NCBI RefSeq assembly: GCF_024169655.1
Contig: NZ_JALJWV010000001.1
Location: 2,981,001-3,045,000 of the forward strand
Length of the DNA: 64,000 nucleotides
DNA from: Pseudomonas marginalis
GTDB taxonomy: Bacteria > Pseudomonadota > Gammaproteobacteria > Pseudomonadales > Pseudomonadaceae
Reading direction: 5' to 3'
The position numbers and the translations under genes are program-made. Below are positions 47,247 to 56,715 of the stretch, piece by piece. The notes beneath the pieces were generated by a model that did not search any database, had not been told where the DNA came from, and was given only the letters and a program-made list of their open reading frames with translations. How positions within the stretch are numbered: the first letter of the stretch is position 1; the number at the start of each line of letters is the position of its first letter.

Positions 47247-48020
47247 TTATTGGTCTTTGAACTCGGGCGCGCGCTTGGCCACGAATGCCGCCATGCCTTC
47301 CTTCTGATCCTGCGTCGCAAACGCCGCATGGAATACCCGACGCTCAAAGCGCACGCCTTCCGACAGGCTCACTTCAAACGCCCGGTTCACACTTTCCTTG
47401 ACCATCATGCTGATCGGCACCGACTTGCCGGCAATCAGCGTGGCGACTTTCAGCGCTTCTTCGAGCAGTTCATCGGCCGGGACAATGCGCGCTACAACCC
47501 CGCAACGCTCGGCTTCCACCGCATCGATAAAGCGCCCGGTCAGGCACATTTCCATGGCTTTGGCCTTGCCCACGGCGCGGGTCAGGCGCTGGGTGCCGCC
47601 CATGCCCGGCAGCACGCCCAGGTTGATTTCCGGCTGGCCGAACTTGGCGCCGTCGCCCGCCAGAATGAAGTCGCACATCAGCGCCAGCTCACAGCCGCCG
47701 CCCAGGGCGAAGCCGTTGACGGCAGCGATAATCGGCTTGCGACGGTTGGCCACGCGATCGGCCTCGCTGAACAGGTCGTCGATATAGATCTGCGGGTAGG
47801 TCAGCTCGGCCATTTCCTTGATGTCGGCGCCAGCGGCGAAGGCTTTTTTCGAGCCGGTCAGCACGATGCAGCCGATTTCAGGGTTGCGTTCCAGGTCATC
47901 CAGCGCCTGATTCAACTCGTTGATCAATTGTGCGTTCAACGCGTTCAGGGCTTGCGGACGGTTAAGGGTGATCAACCCGACACGGCCCTGCACGTCGAGC
48001 AAAATAGTTTCATAACTCAT
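47247..48020 (-). CDS. Enoyl-CoA hydratase
   Basis: 257 residues with the full crotonase pattern: [29 protein letters not shown], and the two catalytic Glu in [20 protein letters not shown] and [19 protein letters not shown]. It hydrates short 2-enoyl-CoA; in this cluster tiglyl-CoA (isoleucine) or methacrylyl-CoA (valine) is expected. It is the last gene of the five-gene minus-strand operon, 14 bases after the dehydrogenase. Confidence 0.92.
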   Translation of the reverse strand: MSYETILLDVQGRVGLITLNRPQALNALNAQLINELNQALDDLERNPEIGCIVLTGSKKAFAAGADIKEMAELTYPQIYIDDLFSEADRVANRRKPIIAAVNGFALGGGCELALMCDFILAGDGAKFGQPEINLGVLPGMGGTQRLTRAVGKAKAMEMCLTGRFIDAVEAERCGVVARIVPADELLEEALKVATLIAGKSVPISMMVKESVNRAFEVSLSEGVRFERRVFHAAFATQDQKEGMAAFVAKRAPEFKDQ

Positions 48021-48034
48021 GTAGTGGCTCCTTC

Positions 48035-49162
48035 TTAAAGATTGCGTGAGATGACCATGCGCTGAATATCGCTGGTGCCTTCGTAAATCTGGCAGACCCG
48101 CACATCGCGGTAGATCCGCTCCAAGGGAAAGTCGCTCAGGTAACCGTAACCGCCCAAGGTTTGCAAGGCGGCGGAGCAGACTTTCTCGGCCATTTCCGAG
48201 GCGAACAGCTTGGCCATGGACGCCTCGACCAGCGCCGGCTTGCCGCTGTCACGCAGGGCGGCGGCGTAATGCACCATTTGCCGTGCGACGGCGATTTGCG
48301 TGGCCATGTCCGCCAGGCGGAAGGCCACGGCCTGGTGTTCGATCAAGGGTTTGCCAAAACTTTCGCGTTCTCGGGCATAGTCGCGCGCGGCTTCAAAGGC
48401 GGCGCGGGCCATGCCCACCGATTGCGAGGCAATACCGACACGCCCGCCTTCGAGGTTCGCCAGGGCGATGCGGTAGCCCTCACCCTCCTCCCCCAGACGA
48501 TTGGCGAGCGGCACCTTGACGTCTTCGAACAGGATCTGGCAAGTGTCCGACGCATGCTGGCCGAGCTTGTCCTCGACCCGCGCCACCGTGTAGCCCGGCG
48601 AATCCGTCGGCACGATAAACGCGCTGATGCCGCGCTTGCCCGCCGCAGGGTCAGTGACAGCAAACACAATCACGATGCCGGCGTTTTGCCCGGAGGTGAT
48701 GAATTGTTTGCAGCCGTTCAACACGTAGTGATCGCCTTCGCGGCGTGCACGGGTTTTCAGGCTGCTGGCATCGGAACCGGCCTGGGGCTCGGTCAATGCG
48801 AAGGCGCCAAGCATCGCGCCACTGGCCAGCGGCTTGAGAAATTGCTCTTTCTGCTGGTCGTTGCCGAACGTGAGGATCGGCACGCACCCCACCGAGTTGT
48901 GTACGCTCATGATGGTCGAGCAAGCCCCGTCGCCGGCAGCAATTTCTTCCAGAGCCATGGCGTAGGCCAGGTAGCCAGTGTCGCAACCACCCCACTGCTC
49001 CGGCACCAGCATACCGAAAAAGCCCAGTTCGGCCATTTCACCGATGGCCTCCTTGGGAAAGCGGTGCTCGCGGTCCCACTCGGCCGCGAACGGTTTCAGG
49101 CGTTCCTGGGCGAATTGTCGGGCCGCGTCGCTGATTTGCAGTTGTTCGTCATTGGGTAGCAT
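48035..49162 (-). CDS. Acyl-CoA dehydrogenase, 2-methylbutyryl/short-branched type
   Basis: 375 residues. Motifs [36 protein letters not shown] and the catalytic-Glu segment [18 protein letters not shown] define the family. ATG 49162 has AAGGA six bases upstream, and a TTG at 49168 is also in frame. Next to thiolase, SDR and hydratase genes it fits oxidation of 2-methylbutyryl-CoA in isoleucine degradation. It is a paralogue of the dehydrogenase at 46032-47183. Confidence 0.9.
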   Translation of the reverse strand: MLPNDEQLQISDAARQFAQERLKPFAAEWDREHRFPKEAIGEMAELGFFGMLVPEQWGGCDTGYLAYAMALEEIAAGDGACSTIMSVHNSVGCVPILTFGNDQQKEQFLKPLASGAMLGAFALTEPQAGSDASSLKTRARREGDHYVLNGCKQFITSGQNAGIVIVFAVTDPAAGKRGISAFIVPTDSPGYTVARVEDKLGQHASDTCQILFEDVKVPLANRLGEEGEGYRIALANLEGGRVGIASQSVGMARAAFEAARDYARERESFGKPLIEHQAVAFRLADMATQIAVARQMVHYAAALRDSGKPALVEASMAKLFASEMAEKVCSAALQTLGGYGYLSDFPLERIYRDVRVCQIYEGTSDIQRMVISRNL

Positions 49163-49171
49163 GGTCAATCC

Positions 49172-50356
49172 TTAATACAGGCATTCGACGGCCATGGCTG
49201 TGGCTTCACCACCGCCGATGCAGATAGCGGCGACGCCCCGTTTGAGCCCCTTCTGGCGCAGGGCCGACAGCAGCGTCACCAGAATCCGCGCACCGGACGC
49301 GCCGATCGGGTGACCCAAGGCACAGGCGCCGCCATGAATGTTGACCTTGTCGTGGGGGATATCCAGCTTGCTCATGGTCACCAGGCTGACCACGGCAAAG
49401 GCTTCGTTGATTTCGAACAGGTCCACTTCGTTCAGGTTCCAGCCGGTCTTGCTCATCAGCTTGCGGATCGCCCCCACCGGCGCTACCGGAAACAGCCCCG
49501 GTTCATCGGCAAACGCCGCATGCCCACGGATCACCGCCAAGGGTTGCAGCCCGCGCTTGTGCGCCTCGGACTGGCGCATCAGGAGCAAGGCCGCCGCGCC
49601 GTCGGAAATTGAACTGGAGTTGGCCGCCGTCACTGTCCCGCCTTCACGGAACGCCGGTTTCAGGCTGGCGATCTTGTCCGGTTTGGCTTTGGGCGGTTGC
49701 TCATCATGCAGGACGGTTTTTTGCTCTTTGCCTACCGTAACCTGCACCGGGACGATCTCGGCCGCGAAGCTGCCATTGCTGATCGCCGCTTGCGCACGGC
49801 TCAGGGACGCAATGGCAAACGCATCCTGGGCCTCGCGGGTAAAGCCGTTATGTTGTGCGCAGTCCTCGGCAAAGGTGCCCATCAGGCGGCCTTTGTCGTA
49901 GGCATCTTCCAGGCCGTCGAGGAACATATGGTCCAGCACGCGGCCGTGGCCCATGCGGTAGCCGCTGCGTGCGCGGTCCAGCAGATATGGGGCGTTGGAC
50001 ATGCTTTCCATACCGCCAGCAATCACCACGTCAACGCTGCCGGCCAGCAGCGAGTCATGGGCAAGCATCGTCGCCTCCATGCCCGAGCCGCACATTTTAT
50101 TGAGGGTGGTGCAGCGGGTGGCCTTGTCCAGCCCGGCGCCAAGGGCGGCCTGGCGTGCGGGGGCTTGGCCGAGACCGGCCGGCAGTACACAGCCAAACAG
50201 CACTTCATCCACGGCATCGCTGGCGATACCGGCACGCTCGACGGCGGCGCGAATCGCCGCGGAGCCGAGTTGCGGCGCGGTCAGGCCTTTGAGATCGCCC
50301 TGGAACGCGCCCATGGGGGTGCGTGCGGCGCTGACAATTACGATGGGATCGGTCAT
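49172..50356 (-). CDS. Acetyl-CoA C-acyltransferase (thiolase)
   Basis: 394 residues. The nucleophilic Cys is in TTLNKMCGSGMEA, with VNIHGGACALGHPIGASGARI and the second Cys in AAICIGGGEATAM. By context it cleaves 2-methylacetoacetyl-CoA to acetyl-CoA and propionyl-CoA; it could also act on acetoacetyl-CoA. ATG 50356 is chosen over 50395 because the conserved DPIVIVSAARTPMGAF begins there, after a GAGAGGAAG ribosome site. Confidence 0.93.
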   Translation of the reverse strand: MTDPIVIVSAARTPMGAFQGDLKGLTAPQLGSAAIRAAVERAGIASDAVDEVLFGCVLPAGLGQAPARQAALGAGLDKATRCTTLNKMCGSGMEATMLAHDSLLAGSVDVVIAGGMESMSNAPYLLDRARSGYRMGHGRVLDHMFLDGLEDAYDKGRLMGTFAEDCAQHNGFTREAQDAFAIASLSRAQAAISNGSFAAEIVPVQVTVGKEQKTVLHDEQPPKAKPDKIASLKPAFREGGTVTAANSSSISDGAAALLLMRQSEAHKRGLQPLAVIRGHAAFADEPGLFPVAPVGAIRKLMSKTGWNLNEVDLFEINEAFAVVSLVTMSKLDIPHDKVNIHGGACALGHPIGASGARILVTLLSALRQKGLKRGVAAICIGGGEATAMAVECLY

Positions 50357-50369
50357 GACGCTTCCTCTC

Positions 50370-51137
50370 TTACTTGGCTGCCATGCGCAAGGCACCGTCG
50401 AGACGGATCACCTCGCCATTGAGCATGCTGTTTTCAATGATGTGCCGGACCAGCGCGGCGTATTCGCTCGGTTTGCCCAGGCGCGGCGGGAACGGCACCC
50501 CGGCGGCCAGGGAGTCGCGGACTTCCGGGGTCATGCCCGCCATCATCGGGGTTTCGAAAATGCCGGGGGCGATGGTCATCACCCGAATGCCGAAGCGCGC
50601 CAGCTCCCGCGCGGCGGGCAGTGTCAGGCTGGCGATCGCACCTTTGGACGCGGCATACGCCGCCTGGCCGACCTGCCCGTCAAACGCCGCCACCGACGCG
50701 GTATTGATGATCACGCCGCGCTCACCGTCGGCATCCGCCTGGGTTTCTGCAATGGCCGCAGCAGCCAGGCGCAGCAGGTTGAAGCTGCCGATCAGGTTGA
50801 CGTTGATCACCTGGGCAAAGCTGGCCAGCCCATGGGGGCCGTTCTTGCCGAGGATCTTCTCGCCGCGCACCACACCGGCGCAATTCACCAGCCCGTGCAA
50901 GCCACCAAAGGCGGCAACGGTGGCCTGCACGGCGGCTTCGGCAGCGGCTTCCTGGCTGATGTCCGCCACGGCGCTGCGGGCGTTGTCGCCCAGCTGTTTG
51001 GCTTTGGCCGCGACCGCGTCGGCATTCATGTCCACCAGCATCACTTTGGCACCGGCAGCGACCAGCATTTCAGCGGTGGCGGCACCGAGGCCCGACGCGC
51101 CGCCGCTGACCAGAAAAACCTTGTTTTCAATCTGCAT
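50370..51137 (-). CDS. Short-chain dehydrogenase, 3-hydroxy-2-methylbutyryl-CoA dehydrogenase type
   Basis: 255 residues, type-II HSD10-like SDR. NAD motif [20 protein letters not shown], catalytic Ser in [13 protein letters not shown], and YAASK for Tyr/Lys. It oxidises 3-hydroxy-2-methylbutyryl-CoA in the isoleucine route. Start is one of two adjacent ATGs (51140 or 51137), with AAGGA upstream; the frame is open much further upstream but that part is not conserved. Confidence 0.92.
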   Translation of the reverse strand: MQIENKVFLVSGGASGLGAATAEMLVAAGAKVMLVDMNADAVAAKAKQLGDNARSAVADISQEAAAEAAVQATVAAFGGLHGLVNCAGVVRGEKILGKNGPHGLASFAQVINVNLIGSFNLLRLAAAAIAETQADADGERGVIINTASVAAFDGQVGQAAYAASKGAIASLTLPAARELARFGIRVMTIAPGIFETPMMAGMTPEVRDSLAAGVPFPPRLGKPSEYAALVRHIIENSMLNGEVIRLDGALRMAAK

Positions 51138-51159
51138 CATTGTTTCCTTGAAAAGTGGA

Positions 51160-52809
51160 TCAGGCCAACGCGGCTTGCGCCTTGGCGATTTCCTGATTAC
51201 GCAAAATAAAGCGTTGCAGCTTGCCGCTCGGGGTCTTGGGCAAGTCGCTGACAAATTCGATTTCCCGCGGGTAGGCATGCGCGGCGAGGCGTTGGCGTAC
51301 ATGCAGGCGCAGTTCCTCGGCCAGCTCGGGGGTTGCGCGGAACTGCTCGTTGATCACCACGAAGGCTTTGACCAGCTCGGTGCGTTCCGGGTCGGGTTTG
51401 CCGACGACCGCCGCTTCCACCACTGCCGGGTGTTCGACCAGCGCACTTTCCACGTCGAACGGGCCGACGCGGTAGCCAGAGGTGGTGATCACATCGTCAC
51501 TGCGTCCGACGAAGCTGATGCTGCCGTCCGGATTCAGTTCGACGGTATCGCCGCTGAGGTAGTACTTGCCGACAAAGGCCTTGGTCCGCGCGCCGTCATA
51601 GCCGGCGAACCAGCACATCGGCGATTGCTCGCGGTCGATGGCGAGAATCCCCGGCTGGCCGGCAGGCAACTCCTGGTGATCGTCGTCCAGCACCACGATG
51701 CGATGCCCCGGCGAGGCAAATCCCGCCGACCCGACATGCACCGGATGTTCCAGGCCGTGGTGGTTGCACAGCACCATGCCCAGCTCGGTCTGGCCGTAGT
51801 GGTCATGGATGGTCACCCCCAGGTTGTCGGCAAACCAGCGGATCACTTCCGGGTTCAGCGGCTCGCCGGCGCTGCTGACGATACGCAGCTTGCCCTTGAT
51901 CGAGCGGGCGAATTGCTCGCCGCCGGCAATCAACAGGCGATACGCAGTCGGCGAGCCGGCCAGGTTGGTGATCGCGTATTTATTGATGACCCGGCAGGTG
52001 CTTTCCAGGGTGAACGGGCCATCGTAGAAGGTAATCGGATGGCCCATGGACAAAGGCCCGGTCACGCCGAAATAGATGCCGTAGGCCCAACCCGGGTCGG
52101 CGACGTTCCAGAACGCGTCTTCAGGGCGCAGGTCGATGGCGTCGCGGGTGTAGCTCTGGAACGCAACAATGGCCTTGAGCGGCACCGACAGCGCTTTCGA
52201 CGGGCCGGTGGTGCCCGAGGTGAACATCAGCAGGAACGGCTCGTCTGCGCCCAGCAGCACCGGCTCGCAGTGGTTGGAGTAATTGGCCAGCTCGGCCCAG
52301 AAACTGAAATCACCGCGCACCAGGCCTTCGCCGTTGGCGCCAGTGACCGTCACGATCGTCGGGCAGCCTTCCACTTCGGCGAGTTTGGGCCGGTTCACCG
52401 CATCGGTGACCACCACGGCTGCGCCGGAGCTGCTCAGGCGGTGTTCAATGGCCTTGGGGCCGAAGGCCGTAAACAGCGGTTGATAGACGGCGCCGATGCG
52501 CCAGGTCGCGAGGACCACCACCAGCAATTCGGCGGTGCGTGGCAACAGGCCGGCCACCTTGTCGCCGCGTTTGACGCCCTGGGCCAGCAGGAAATTGGCG
52601 AAGCGCGAAGCCTGGTCCTGCAAGTCGCTGAAGGTGGACGTGGTACTGCGCCCATCCTTGCCTTCCCAGAACAGCGCAATGCGCCCTGGCAATGCATGCC
52701 GGTCGCAGCATTCCACGCAGGCATTGAGGCCCTGCAGGTTTCCGGCCAAGGTGCTGTCGACGGTGTGTTGGTAATCGAACTCGGTAGTGGCAGCCAAATA
52801 GTCACGCAT
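51160..52809 (-). CDS. AMP-forming acyl-CoA synthetase
   Basis: 549 residues, ANL superfamily. P-loop-like motif [47 protein letters not shown] and the C-terminal catalytic-Lys motif [12 protein letters not shown]. The family activates short or branched fatty acids to CoA esters. As first gene of the operon it may let the cell use free branched-chain acids. The SDR gene follows 22 bases later. Confidence 0.92.
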   Translation of the reverse strand: MRDYLAATTEFDYQHTVDSTLAGNLQGLNACVECCDRHALPGRIALFWEGKDGRSTTSTFSDLQDQASRFANFLLAQGVKRGDKVAGLLPRTAELLVVVLATWRIGAVYQPLFTAFGPKAIEHRLSSSGAAVVVTDAVNRPKLAEVEGCPTIVTVTGANGEGLVRGDFSFWAELANYSNHCEPVLLGADEPFLLMFTSGTTGPSKALSVPLKAIVAFQSYTRDAIDLRPEDAFWNVADPGWAYGIYFGVTGPLSMGHPITFYDGPFTLESTCRVINKYAITNLAGSPTAYRLLIAGGEQFARSIKGKLRIVSSAGEPLNPEVIRWFADNLGVTIHDHYGQTELGMVLCNHHGLEHPVHVGSAGFASPGHRIVVLDDDHQELPAGQPGILAIDREQSPMCWFAGYDGARTKAFVGKYYLSGDTVELNPDGSISFVGRSDDVITTSGYRVGPFDVESALVEHPAVVEAAVVGKPDPERTELVKAFVVINEQFRATPELAEELRLHVRQRLAAHAYPREIEFVSDLPKTPSGKLQRFILRNQEIAKAQAALA

Positions 52810-53045
52810 CGCTTCAAATCCTTCAGTATTTTTATTTTCAGGACGTTTTTTCGGACAAGAACCGCGGAAATAGTGGCTCTAGAGCGCTGTAGCAGCAATG
52901 GTCAAAGCCACCAACATGCCTGACTGGTTTGGCCAATGCCGCTTGATCATAGACCCCGCCGATCAAGCGTTCGGCCCAAGCGATTGGACGCGCCGGCCGC
53001 CAGCTTCTAACCTGATGGCCTGCGCCACCGAAGAAGCCCCTCCCG

Positions 53046-53939
53046 ATGATTGTTCGCCCCAAACCCAACCTCCTGGGCATCCTGTTCTCGCTCAAGGGCT
53101 CGATCGCCAAGCGCATCGCCCTGCGCAGCTTGCTGGTCACGTTGCTGGCCTCGGTCATCGTGCTGGTGGAAACCCTGCACCCGGCGTACTTCTCCAAGGT
53201 CAACGCCACGCCGTTCACCCTGCTCGGGCTGTCGCTGTCGATCTTCATGAGTTTTCGCAACAACGCCTGCTACGACCGCTGGTGGGAAGGCCGCAAGCAA
53301 CTCGGGCAGATGATCATCGAAGTGCGCTCACTGATCCGTGAAACCCAGGTGCTCAGCGACCCGCTGGAACGGGCCAGCCTACTGCGCGGCCTCTGCGGTT
53401 TTGTCCATGGGTTGATTGCGCACCTGCGCCTGGAAGATGAAGCCCGGGCGCTAAAGCCCTGGATCGCAGTCGACTCAGGCCACCCCAACCTTCCTGACCA
53501 GGTACTGCAACAGCTCGGCGCGCGGTTTTCCGGGCTGGCCGAACGGGGCGTGATCAGTGAATGGCGCTACACCCAACTGGAGACCCGGCTGGTCAGCCTG
53601 AGCCAGGTGCAGGCGGCGTGTGAGCGGATCAAAAGCACACCGCTGCCCTTCCCCTACACCCTGCTGCTGCACCGCACCATTTACCTGTTCTGCATCCTGC
53701 TGCCGTTTGCCATGGCCGAACCGTTGGGCTGGCTCACGCCGGTGTTCACCGCGATCGTCAGCTACACCTTCTTTGGTCTCGACGAAATCGGCGACGATCT
53801 GGAAGATCCCTTCGGCTTCGATGAGAACGACCTGCCCTGCAATGCGATCGTGCGGACTCTGGAACGCGAGATCCTGGCAGCCCTCGGCGAAACGGTGTTG
53901 CCGCCGGCTCTGGAGCCGGTGGAATACGTGCTGACCTGA
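53046..53939 (+). CDS. Bestrophin-like (UPF0187/RFP-TM) membrane channel
   Basis: 297 residues. The N-terminal helix pair includes LLGILFSLKGSIAKRIALRSLLVTLLASVIVL and TPFTLLGLSLSIFMSFRNNACYDRWWEGRKQLG, the bestrophin-family signature. The C-terminus has HRTIYLFCILLPFAMAEPLGWLTPVFTAIVSYTFFGLDEIGDDLEDPFG. Members are pentameric ion channels of the inner membrane; bacterial ones have been reported to pass cations. It is a single gene divergent from the acyl-CoA synthetase operon. Confidence 0.9.
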   Translation: MIVRPKPNLLGILFSLKGSIAKRIALRSLLVTLLASVIVLVETLHPAYFSKVNATPFTLLGLSLSIFMSFRNNACYDRWWEGRKQLGQMIIEVRSLIRETQVLSDPLERASLLRGLCGFVHGLIAHLRLEDEARALKPWIAVDSGHPNLPDQVLQQLGARFSGLAERGVISEWRYTQLETRLVSLSQVQAACERIKSTPLPFPYTLLLHRTIYLFCILLPFAMAEPLGWLTPVFTAIVSYTFFGLDEIGDDLEDPFGFDENDLPCNAIVRTLEREILAALGETVLPPALEPVEYVLT

Positions 53940-54015
53940 TGCGGGTTTGACACTCGCCGTGGTCTGACCGAAGCTGAGGGCTTTGCCCTAGCTGCCTAAG
54001 CTCTCGGACGCCTGC

Positions 54016-55074
54016 ATGTCAAAGTCACGCCGTTACTCCATCATCGGCCTGTGCGCCCTGTTGTTGATTGTGCTGATCACCTGGTATTTCTCCCATTCCA
54101 CCCCGGTGGCCGTGCCGCCCGCGATTGCCCATGGCTACGCGAAAGCCTTGAAACAGGCGCGTAACGGCGAACCGGGCGCCGCCCGCGTGCTGTATCAGCA
54201 ACTGGCCCGGCCGGACCTTTCCGACGAGCGCCGCGTCGCCTTGCATGCAGAACTGCCCAATTATCCCAGCCCCCAGGCACTGAAGCTCGCCGACAAGGAC
54301 CTGGCCGATGACTCACCGCAAGTGCGTGAAGCGGCGATTCACAGCATCGTCGGCCTGGTGCCTACGGGCCAGCGCACCCTGTTGCTCGGACCATTACTCG
54401 ACGATCCGCAACAAGACGTGCGCTTTGCCGCCGCCAATGCGTTGCTCGGTCTCTCGCCCGACACCCTTGGCCTGTATTTCGGGCCGTTGCAGCAAGTGCT
54501 CGATGAGTTTGTGAAGAAGCTCAAGGCGCAACCTGAAACCGCCGAAGGTTGGCTCCAACTGGCGCGCCTGTATATCCACAGCGCGCTGTTGCCGCAGGCA
54601 CAAAACGCCCTGGAGCAAGCAATGCGCCTGCAGCCGGACAACCTGCAGGCCGTGGTTGCGCAAATCGAACTGTTGGATAAACAGGGCAAGACCGACGAGT
54701 CGCGCCAACTGCTGGCCCGCCAGTTGGCGGCGCATCCCGAATCCGCGTACCTGCAACACGCCCTGGGCATGTGGTTGCTGCACCACGGCGAGCGCGCTTA
54801 CGCGTTGCTCGGCCTGTCGAAGGCGGTGGAGCTGGAACCGAGTAATCAGGATTACCGGTACGACCTGGCCACCACCCTGCACGCCCAGGAGGAACTCGAA
54901 GCGGCCCAGCGCCAGTTGGAAGAAATCATCCAGCGCCACCCGGCCAATCGCAAGGCGCGGGTGCTGCTAGTCAGCTACTGGACAGAAAGCGGCCAATTGC
55001 AGAACGTCCAAGTGCTGCTGGCGCAGTTGGAACAGCAAAACCCGGATGATCCGGCGCTGCAGCAGGGGCTGTAG
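54016..55074 (+). CDS. Membrane-anchored HEAT/TPR-repeat protein
   Basis: 352 residues. One N-terminal helix (YSIIGLCALLLIVLITWYF) anchors it, with the rest probably periplasmic. Residues about 85-150 resemble two HEAT-like repeats (DDSPQVREAAIHSIVGL, DDPQQDVRFAAANALLGL). Residues about 175-345 are TPR repeats (AEGWLQLARLYIHSALLPQAQNALEQAMRLQPDN and on). This looks like the CcmI/DUF-type assembly factors but no partner genes are adjacent. Function unknown; a scaffold or assembly role is likely. Confidence 0.75.
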   Translation: MSKSRRYSIIGLCALLLIVLITWYFSHSTPVAVPPAIAHGYAKALKQARNGEPGAARVLYQQLARPDLSDERRVALHAELPNYPSPQALKLADKDLADDSPQVREAAIHSIVGLVPTGQRTLLLGPLLDDPQQDVRFAAANALLGLSPDTLGLYFGPLQQVLDEFVKKLKAQPETAEGWLQLARLYIHSALLPQAQNALEQAMRLQPDNLQAVVAQIELLDKQGKTDESRQLLARQLAAHPESAYLQHALGMWLLHHGERAYALLGLSKAVELEPSNQDYRYDLATTLHAQEELEAAQRQLEEIIQRHPANRKARVLLVSYWTESGQLQNVQVLLAQLEQQNPDDPALQQGL

Positions 55075-55215
55075 GCCAACTGCAGCGCTGGCCCCAGCGC
55101 CGACACACGTACAAAGTCCGATAAGGTGGAACCCCGCTGATACGCCATGGTCAAGAAGCTATGGCGCGCTCGAACGAACGCGCACCTCTACTCGTATGTG
55201 ACCTGAGGGCACTTC

Positions 55216-56715
55216 TTGTCTACATCCAACGCGCGATTAACCGAAAAAGCGGCCACTGGCATCGAAGGTCTTGATGACATTCTTTCCGGCGGTCTGTCCC
55301 GCAGCCACCTGTTTCTGCTCGAAGGCGAGCCAGGAACCGGCAAAACCACCGTCGCCCTGCACTTCCTGCAGGCGGGAGCAAAGAACGGTGAACGCTCGCT
55401 CTATATCACCTTGTCCGAAACCGAGCGTGAATTGCGCGAAGGTGCGAGATCCCACGGGTGGGATCTGGATGACAATATCCATATTTTCGAGCTGACCCCG
55501 CCGGAAAGCCTGCTCAATGCCGAGCATCAGCAAAGCCTGCTGTACTCTTCCGACCTCGAGTTGGGCGAGGCCACGCGGCAGATCTTTGAAGTGGTGGAAC
55601 GGGTCAAGCCAACCCGCGTGGTGGTCGACAGCCTCTCCGAGATCCGCCTGCTGGCGCAAAGCTCCCTGCGTTATCGCCGGCAGATCCTGGCGATCAAGCA
55701 CTACTTCGTGCGCTACGACGCCACGGTATTGCTGCTCGATGACCTGACCACCGAATCCCTCGACAAAACCGTACACAGCGTGGCCCACGGGGTGATTCGC
55801 CTGGAAGAACTGACGCCCAATTACGGTGCCGAACGCCGCCGTGTGCGGGTGGTGAAGTACCGTGGCCAAAAGTACCGGGGCGGCTTCCACGATTTCACCA
55901 TCATGGGCGATGGCGTGCATGTGTTCCCGCGCCTGGTGGCGGCCGAGCATCGCGGCGGCTACGCCCGAAAGACCCTGAGCAGCGGCATTCGCGAAATGGA
56001 TGCCTTGATGGGCGGCGGGGTCGAGACCGGTTCCAGCAGCCTGATCCTCGGCCCGGCGGGCACCGGCAAGTCGCTGATCTCGATGGTGTTTGCCGCCGCC
56101 GCCGTGGCACGGGGGGAAAACGCCGCACTGTTCATCTTTGACGAAGAACTGGGCCTGTTGTTCGAGCGCATGAAAAACATGGGCATCGACCTTGCCGCGC
56201 TGCAAGCCACCGGCAACCTGCTGATCGAACAAGTCGACGCGGCCGAGTTGTCCCCTGGCGAGTTCTCCCACCGTGTGCGGCGCTGTGTGGATGAGGGCGG
56301 GATCAAGACCGTGGTCATCGACAGCATCAACGGTTATCAGGCCGCCATGCCGGAAGAAAATGCACTGATCCTGCACATGCACGAACTGCTGCTGTACCTC
56401 AACCGCCGTGGCGCCGCCACTTTCATGACTGTCGCCCAGCACGGCCTGGTCGGTGACATGCAGGCGCCCGTCGACATTACCTACCTTGCCGACACGGTCA
56501 TTCTGCTGCGCTATTTCGAAGCGCTGGGCAAGGTGCGCCGCGCCATTTCCATCATCAAGAAACGCACCGGCCCCCATGAGTCGACCATTCGCGAATACCG
56601 GATCAGCAGCCAGGGCATGACCGTGGGCGAGCCGCTCGATAACTTTCAGGGCGTACTGCGCGGTATCCCGACGTACATGGGCGCCGGCTCGCCTCTGCTC
56701 AAGGATGAGGGCTAG
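55216..56715 (+). CDS. Double-domain KaiC-like ATPase
   Basis: 499 residues made of two RecA/KaiC domains. Walker A motifs are GEPGTGKT at 37-44 and GPAGTGKS at 279-286, with Walker B-type strands TRVVVDSLSEIRLLA and KTVVIDSINGYQAAM. The start is TTG 55216 with GAGGG six bases upstream. No KaiA or KaiB is present, so this is a stand-alone KaiC homologue of the kind found with histidine kinases in non-cyanobacteria. Its stop overlaps the GTG start of the next kinase gene by one base, which points to joint function in stress or redox signalling. Confidence 0.92.
   Translation: MSTSNARLTEKAATGIEGLDDILSGGLSRSHLFLLEGEPGTGKTTVALHFLQAGAKNGERSLYITLSETERELREGARSHGWDLDDNIHIFELTPPESLLNAEHQQSLLYSSDLELGEATRQIFEVVERVKPTRVVVDSLSEIRLLAQSSLRYRRQILAIKHYFVRYDATVLLLDDLTTESLDKTVHSVAHGVIRLEELTPNYGAERRRVRVVKYRGQKYRGGFHDFTIMGDGVHVFPRLVAAEHRGGYARKTLSSGIREMDALMGGGVETGSSSLILGPAGTGKSLISMVFAAAAVARGENAALFIFDEELGLLFERMKNMGIDLAALQATGNLLIEQVDAAELSPGEFSHRVRRCVDEGGIKTVVIDSINGYQAAMPEENALILHMHELLLYLNRRGAATFMTVAQHGLVGDMQAPVDITYLADTVILLRYFEALGKVRRAISIIKKRTGPHESTIREYRISSQGMTVGEPLDNFQGVLRGIPTYMGAGSPLLKDEG

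Noticed and set aside
50374..52923. An 849-codon open frame on the plus strand
   Set aside because: It lies antisense to the SDR and acyl-CoA synthetase genes, has no family motifs, and is rich in Ala/Arg/Ser as expected from the complement of GC-rich coding DNA.
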